Origin: Diaporthe sp. PMI_573
Taxonomy: Eukaryota > Ascomycota > Sordariomycetes > Diaporthales > Diaporthaceae
NCBI GenBank assembly: GCA_021399435.1
Contig: JAJTUP010000066.1
Span: forward strand, 1 to 64,000
Direction of reading: 5' to 3'
DNA length: 64,000 nucleotides
Positions 62,276-64,000 of this stretch are shown here, in pieces. Position numbers and translations under genes: made by a program. Under the pieces are notes generated by a model, which searched no databases, was not told the DNA's origin, and saw nothing but the letters and a program-made list of their open reading frames with translations. How positions within the stretch are numbered: the stretch's first letter is position 1; every line of letters begins with the position of its first letter.

Positions 62276-63420
62276 TGTACGACGTATGGGTCAGGAGCTT
62301 GAAGATGGGTACGGAAGAAGTTTTTGTTATGACGAAGGGATCGCACGACACAAGAGAAGTATGTGTGTGGATGTGTGTGTGTGAGTGTCGTGCGATGAAG
62401 AAGAAAGAAGCTGGGAGAGAGAGAGAGGAAGAGGAAGAGGGTTTAAATAGGTGCAAGACGGCCGACGTGCGAGTGCCCGTCACTGCCGTACCTTCCTTTC
62501 CGACCGGGCAAGTGCCTGATCGAACGGGTGACTTACTGGCAATCTTTCCTTTGTATTGGGCTTTTGAAAAAGGTTTCGTACGGAAAGTTTTATGGGAAAA
62601 AGGTTGAAAGGAAAAGTGGAAGAAAAGTGTCGTCGTACGTACCGGGAGCCGTTGAACTTGCGTTTGACTTACACCGGCATGCCCGTACGTCACTTACACG
62701 GAACTCCTTCAAAAGTGGGCAATTCAACTTGCCTTTTGATGGGAAAGAAAGCCCTTGCAAAGGGCTACCGTACGAGCAATTCAACTTGCTCAAAAAGTAC
62801 GATTGGGGGCGTGCGATCCCAAGAAGAAAAGAGAGTCTGTGTTGGAATAGCACTCTATTGGATCGCACGTAGTTGGCAGCCCCGGGCGGGATGACTAATC
62901 CCGTGGGCTTGGCGAGGGAAGCGTGTTATCTTCCCTTGTACGAAACACCCCCTCTTTTCCTTCTAGTTAGAGAATAGATGCAATTGAACCAACCAACCAG
63001 AACACCCCCACTGTACGTACGTACTATCGCCACATGGCAAAGGCCATTCAACAGCATGGCTGAAATGCTCCATTTTGGTGGGGAAGCCGATTTTCCCACC
63101 AAAAGTTAGCCACTTTAGACTGGCACTGCAGCCACGCTAACCTCTCAAAATTGACTAAGTTGATTGAAATTAAGTAATGGAGACCAGTTGGCACTAATTG
63201 GTGCCAATTATAATTGATTTATTTGCCTTGGGTGGGTGCTGGGGTTGACGAAAGTTGGTGGAGGTAGTAAAAAAACACGGGCATGTGATAAACACGGCTG
63301 ACTGGTAAACCACGTTAACTAATTTCAGGTTTAATAGCCTCAATCTTTAGTCAATCCTCAAAGTCGTTTCCCAATTATTTCCTAACGCCACGACTCCGAG
63401 TGAGAGTCTCCTAAACCATC
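62276..63420. other. Intergenic
   Basis: Short GT, GA and GAGGAA repeats at 62359-62442. CAATTCAACTTGC occurs twice (62721 and 62779). The final stretch is A/T-rich and precedes the oxidase gene. Confidence 0.5.
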
Positions 63421-64000
63421 ATGAATTCAGCACCACTTCGTCTATATCACGACATCGGCCCCGGTAGCTCCCGGGTGGCCTATCCAAACGAGACCTCCCA
63501 CCATTTTCTGATCATTGGAGCTGGCGTCATAGGCCTTACCACCGCTTGGACGCTGCTTGACGCCGGTCATAATGTTACGATAATAGCCAAAGAATGGGCC
63601 TCTTGGACCAAAGCTCAACGCCTGACTAGCCAGATCGCTGGAGCTCTCTGGGAGTACCCACCTGCAGTATGCGGTCAGCACATCGACAAAATCTCTCTCC
63701 ATCATTCCAAGCGATGGGCTATGACATCGTACCACATCTGGGATCAGCTTGCAGACCCGATGATGGGCGAAATGAAGTCTGGCGTGGTGATGAGGCCGGC
63801 GGGGTTTTTCTTTCCCCGCTCACTTGACGAGAATCCGGCTGAATTGCAAAAGATGAAAGAACTCAGTATATCTGGCGTAAAGGGATTCTGCCGGAACCCA
63901 GCCCTGGCAGAACAACATCGCGTGAACCCACGGCATGGCATTGTGGACGCGTACGAAATTCTGTCTCCTCAAATTGACACCGACGTCGCTATGGAGTGGC
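63421..64000 (+). CDS. D-amino-acid oxidase-like FAD enzyme, cut by the window edge
   Basis: An ATG at 63421 opens 193 codons without a stop to the right edge. MNSAPLRLYHDIGPGSSRVA is followed by the dinucleotide-binding motif FLIIGAGVIGLTTAWTLLDA (G-x-G-x2-G), VTIIAKEW and SQIAGALWEYPPAVCGQH, the second FAD-contact block of D-amino-acid/D-aspartate oxidases. The enzyme would deaminate D-amino acids to 2-oxo acids, usually in peroxisomes; the C-terminal targeting signal lies outside the window. No intron signs were needed in this part. Confidence 0.8.
   Translation, partial: MNSAPLRLYHDIGPGSSRVAYPNETSHHFLIIGAGVIGLTTAWTLLDAGHNVTIIAKEWASWTKAQRLTSQIAGALWEYPPAVCGQHIDKISLHHSKRWAMTSYHIWDQLADPMMGEMKSGVVMRPAGFFFPRSLDENPAELQKMKELSISGVKGFCRNPALAEQHRVNPRHGIVDAYEILSPQIDTDVAMEW

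Overview
The window looks like a gene-poor, repeat-rich accessory region of a filamentous ascomycete (Pezizomycotina, probably Sordariomycetes; the exact genus cannot be read from the sequence). The evidence is short introns of about 45-160 bp with GT..AG ends and CTAAC/CTGAC-like branch sites, fungus-typical families (2EXR, DHA2-type MFS, GH93 arabinanase, Yap-type bZIP, TPR-CHAT, PD-(D/E)XK-like, DUF3716-like) and a typical fungal transposon load (Tad1-clade LINE, Ty1/copia, Ty3/gypsy chromovirus, hAT, pogo/Fot1). Many relic genes carry in-frame TAG codons that fit CpA-to-TpA change, the signature of RIP.

Layout. 0-5.5 kb: a partial gene at the left edge, a LINE 3' end, a cluster of TGACGTCA sites, a coiled-coil gene and a decayed hAT element with subterminal repeats. 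5.5-13 kb: an intact two-exon gene of unknown function (7.2-8.05 kb), a degenerate short-period repeat, a stray BED zinc finger and an intact four-exon MFS transporter (9.8-11.7 kb). 13-20 kb: decayed copia, pogo, caspase-like, F-box and gypsy pieces. 20.1-22.1 kb: a second hAT transposase, open through four exons. 22-31 kb: broken host genes (Cu/Zn SOD-like, ferric-reductase-like, CCxxNPC cysteine-rich, NRPS-like A-T-C) and an intact 2EXR gene. 34.4-37 kb: a 5'-truncated Tad1 LINE. 38-41.6 kb: a GH93 exo-arabinanase with signal peptide and a protein kinase. 42.3-48.5 kb: a duplicated copia-derived segment; one copy holds a pogo/Fot1 element with TIRs and TA duplication, and the other preserves the empty site.

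49.3-54.8 kb is the most unusual part. Two diverged copies of a gene with a Myb/SANT-like motif and a C-terminal chromodomain each precede a conserved box and a tandem array of about 24-bp units built on the palindrome TACGTA. A small three-exon gene lies between them. 55-64 kb: a small helical ORF, a gag piece, a truncated seven-TM gene, a bZIP gene joined head to head with a TPR-CHAT gene (both lacking their 5' ends), a DUF3716-like gene and the start of a D-amino-acid-oxidase-like gene.

Genes that look intact: the 7.2-kb gene, the MFS transporter, hAT-2 transposase, 2EXR, GH93, chromodomain copy A, the three-exon small gene, and possibly the 55-kb ORF and the oxidase start. Most of the rest is broken by frameshifts, nonsense codons or rearrangement junctions, as expected of a fast-evolving compartment. 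Splice models were read by eye from frame continuity and splice signals; no alignment or database search was run.
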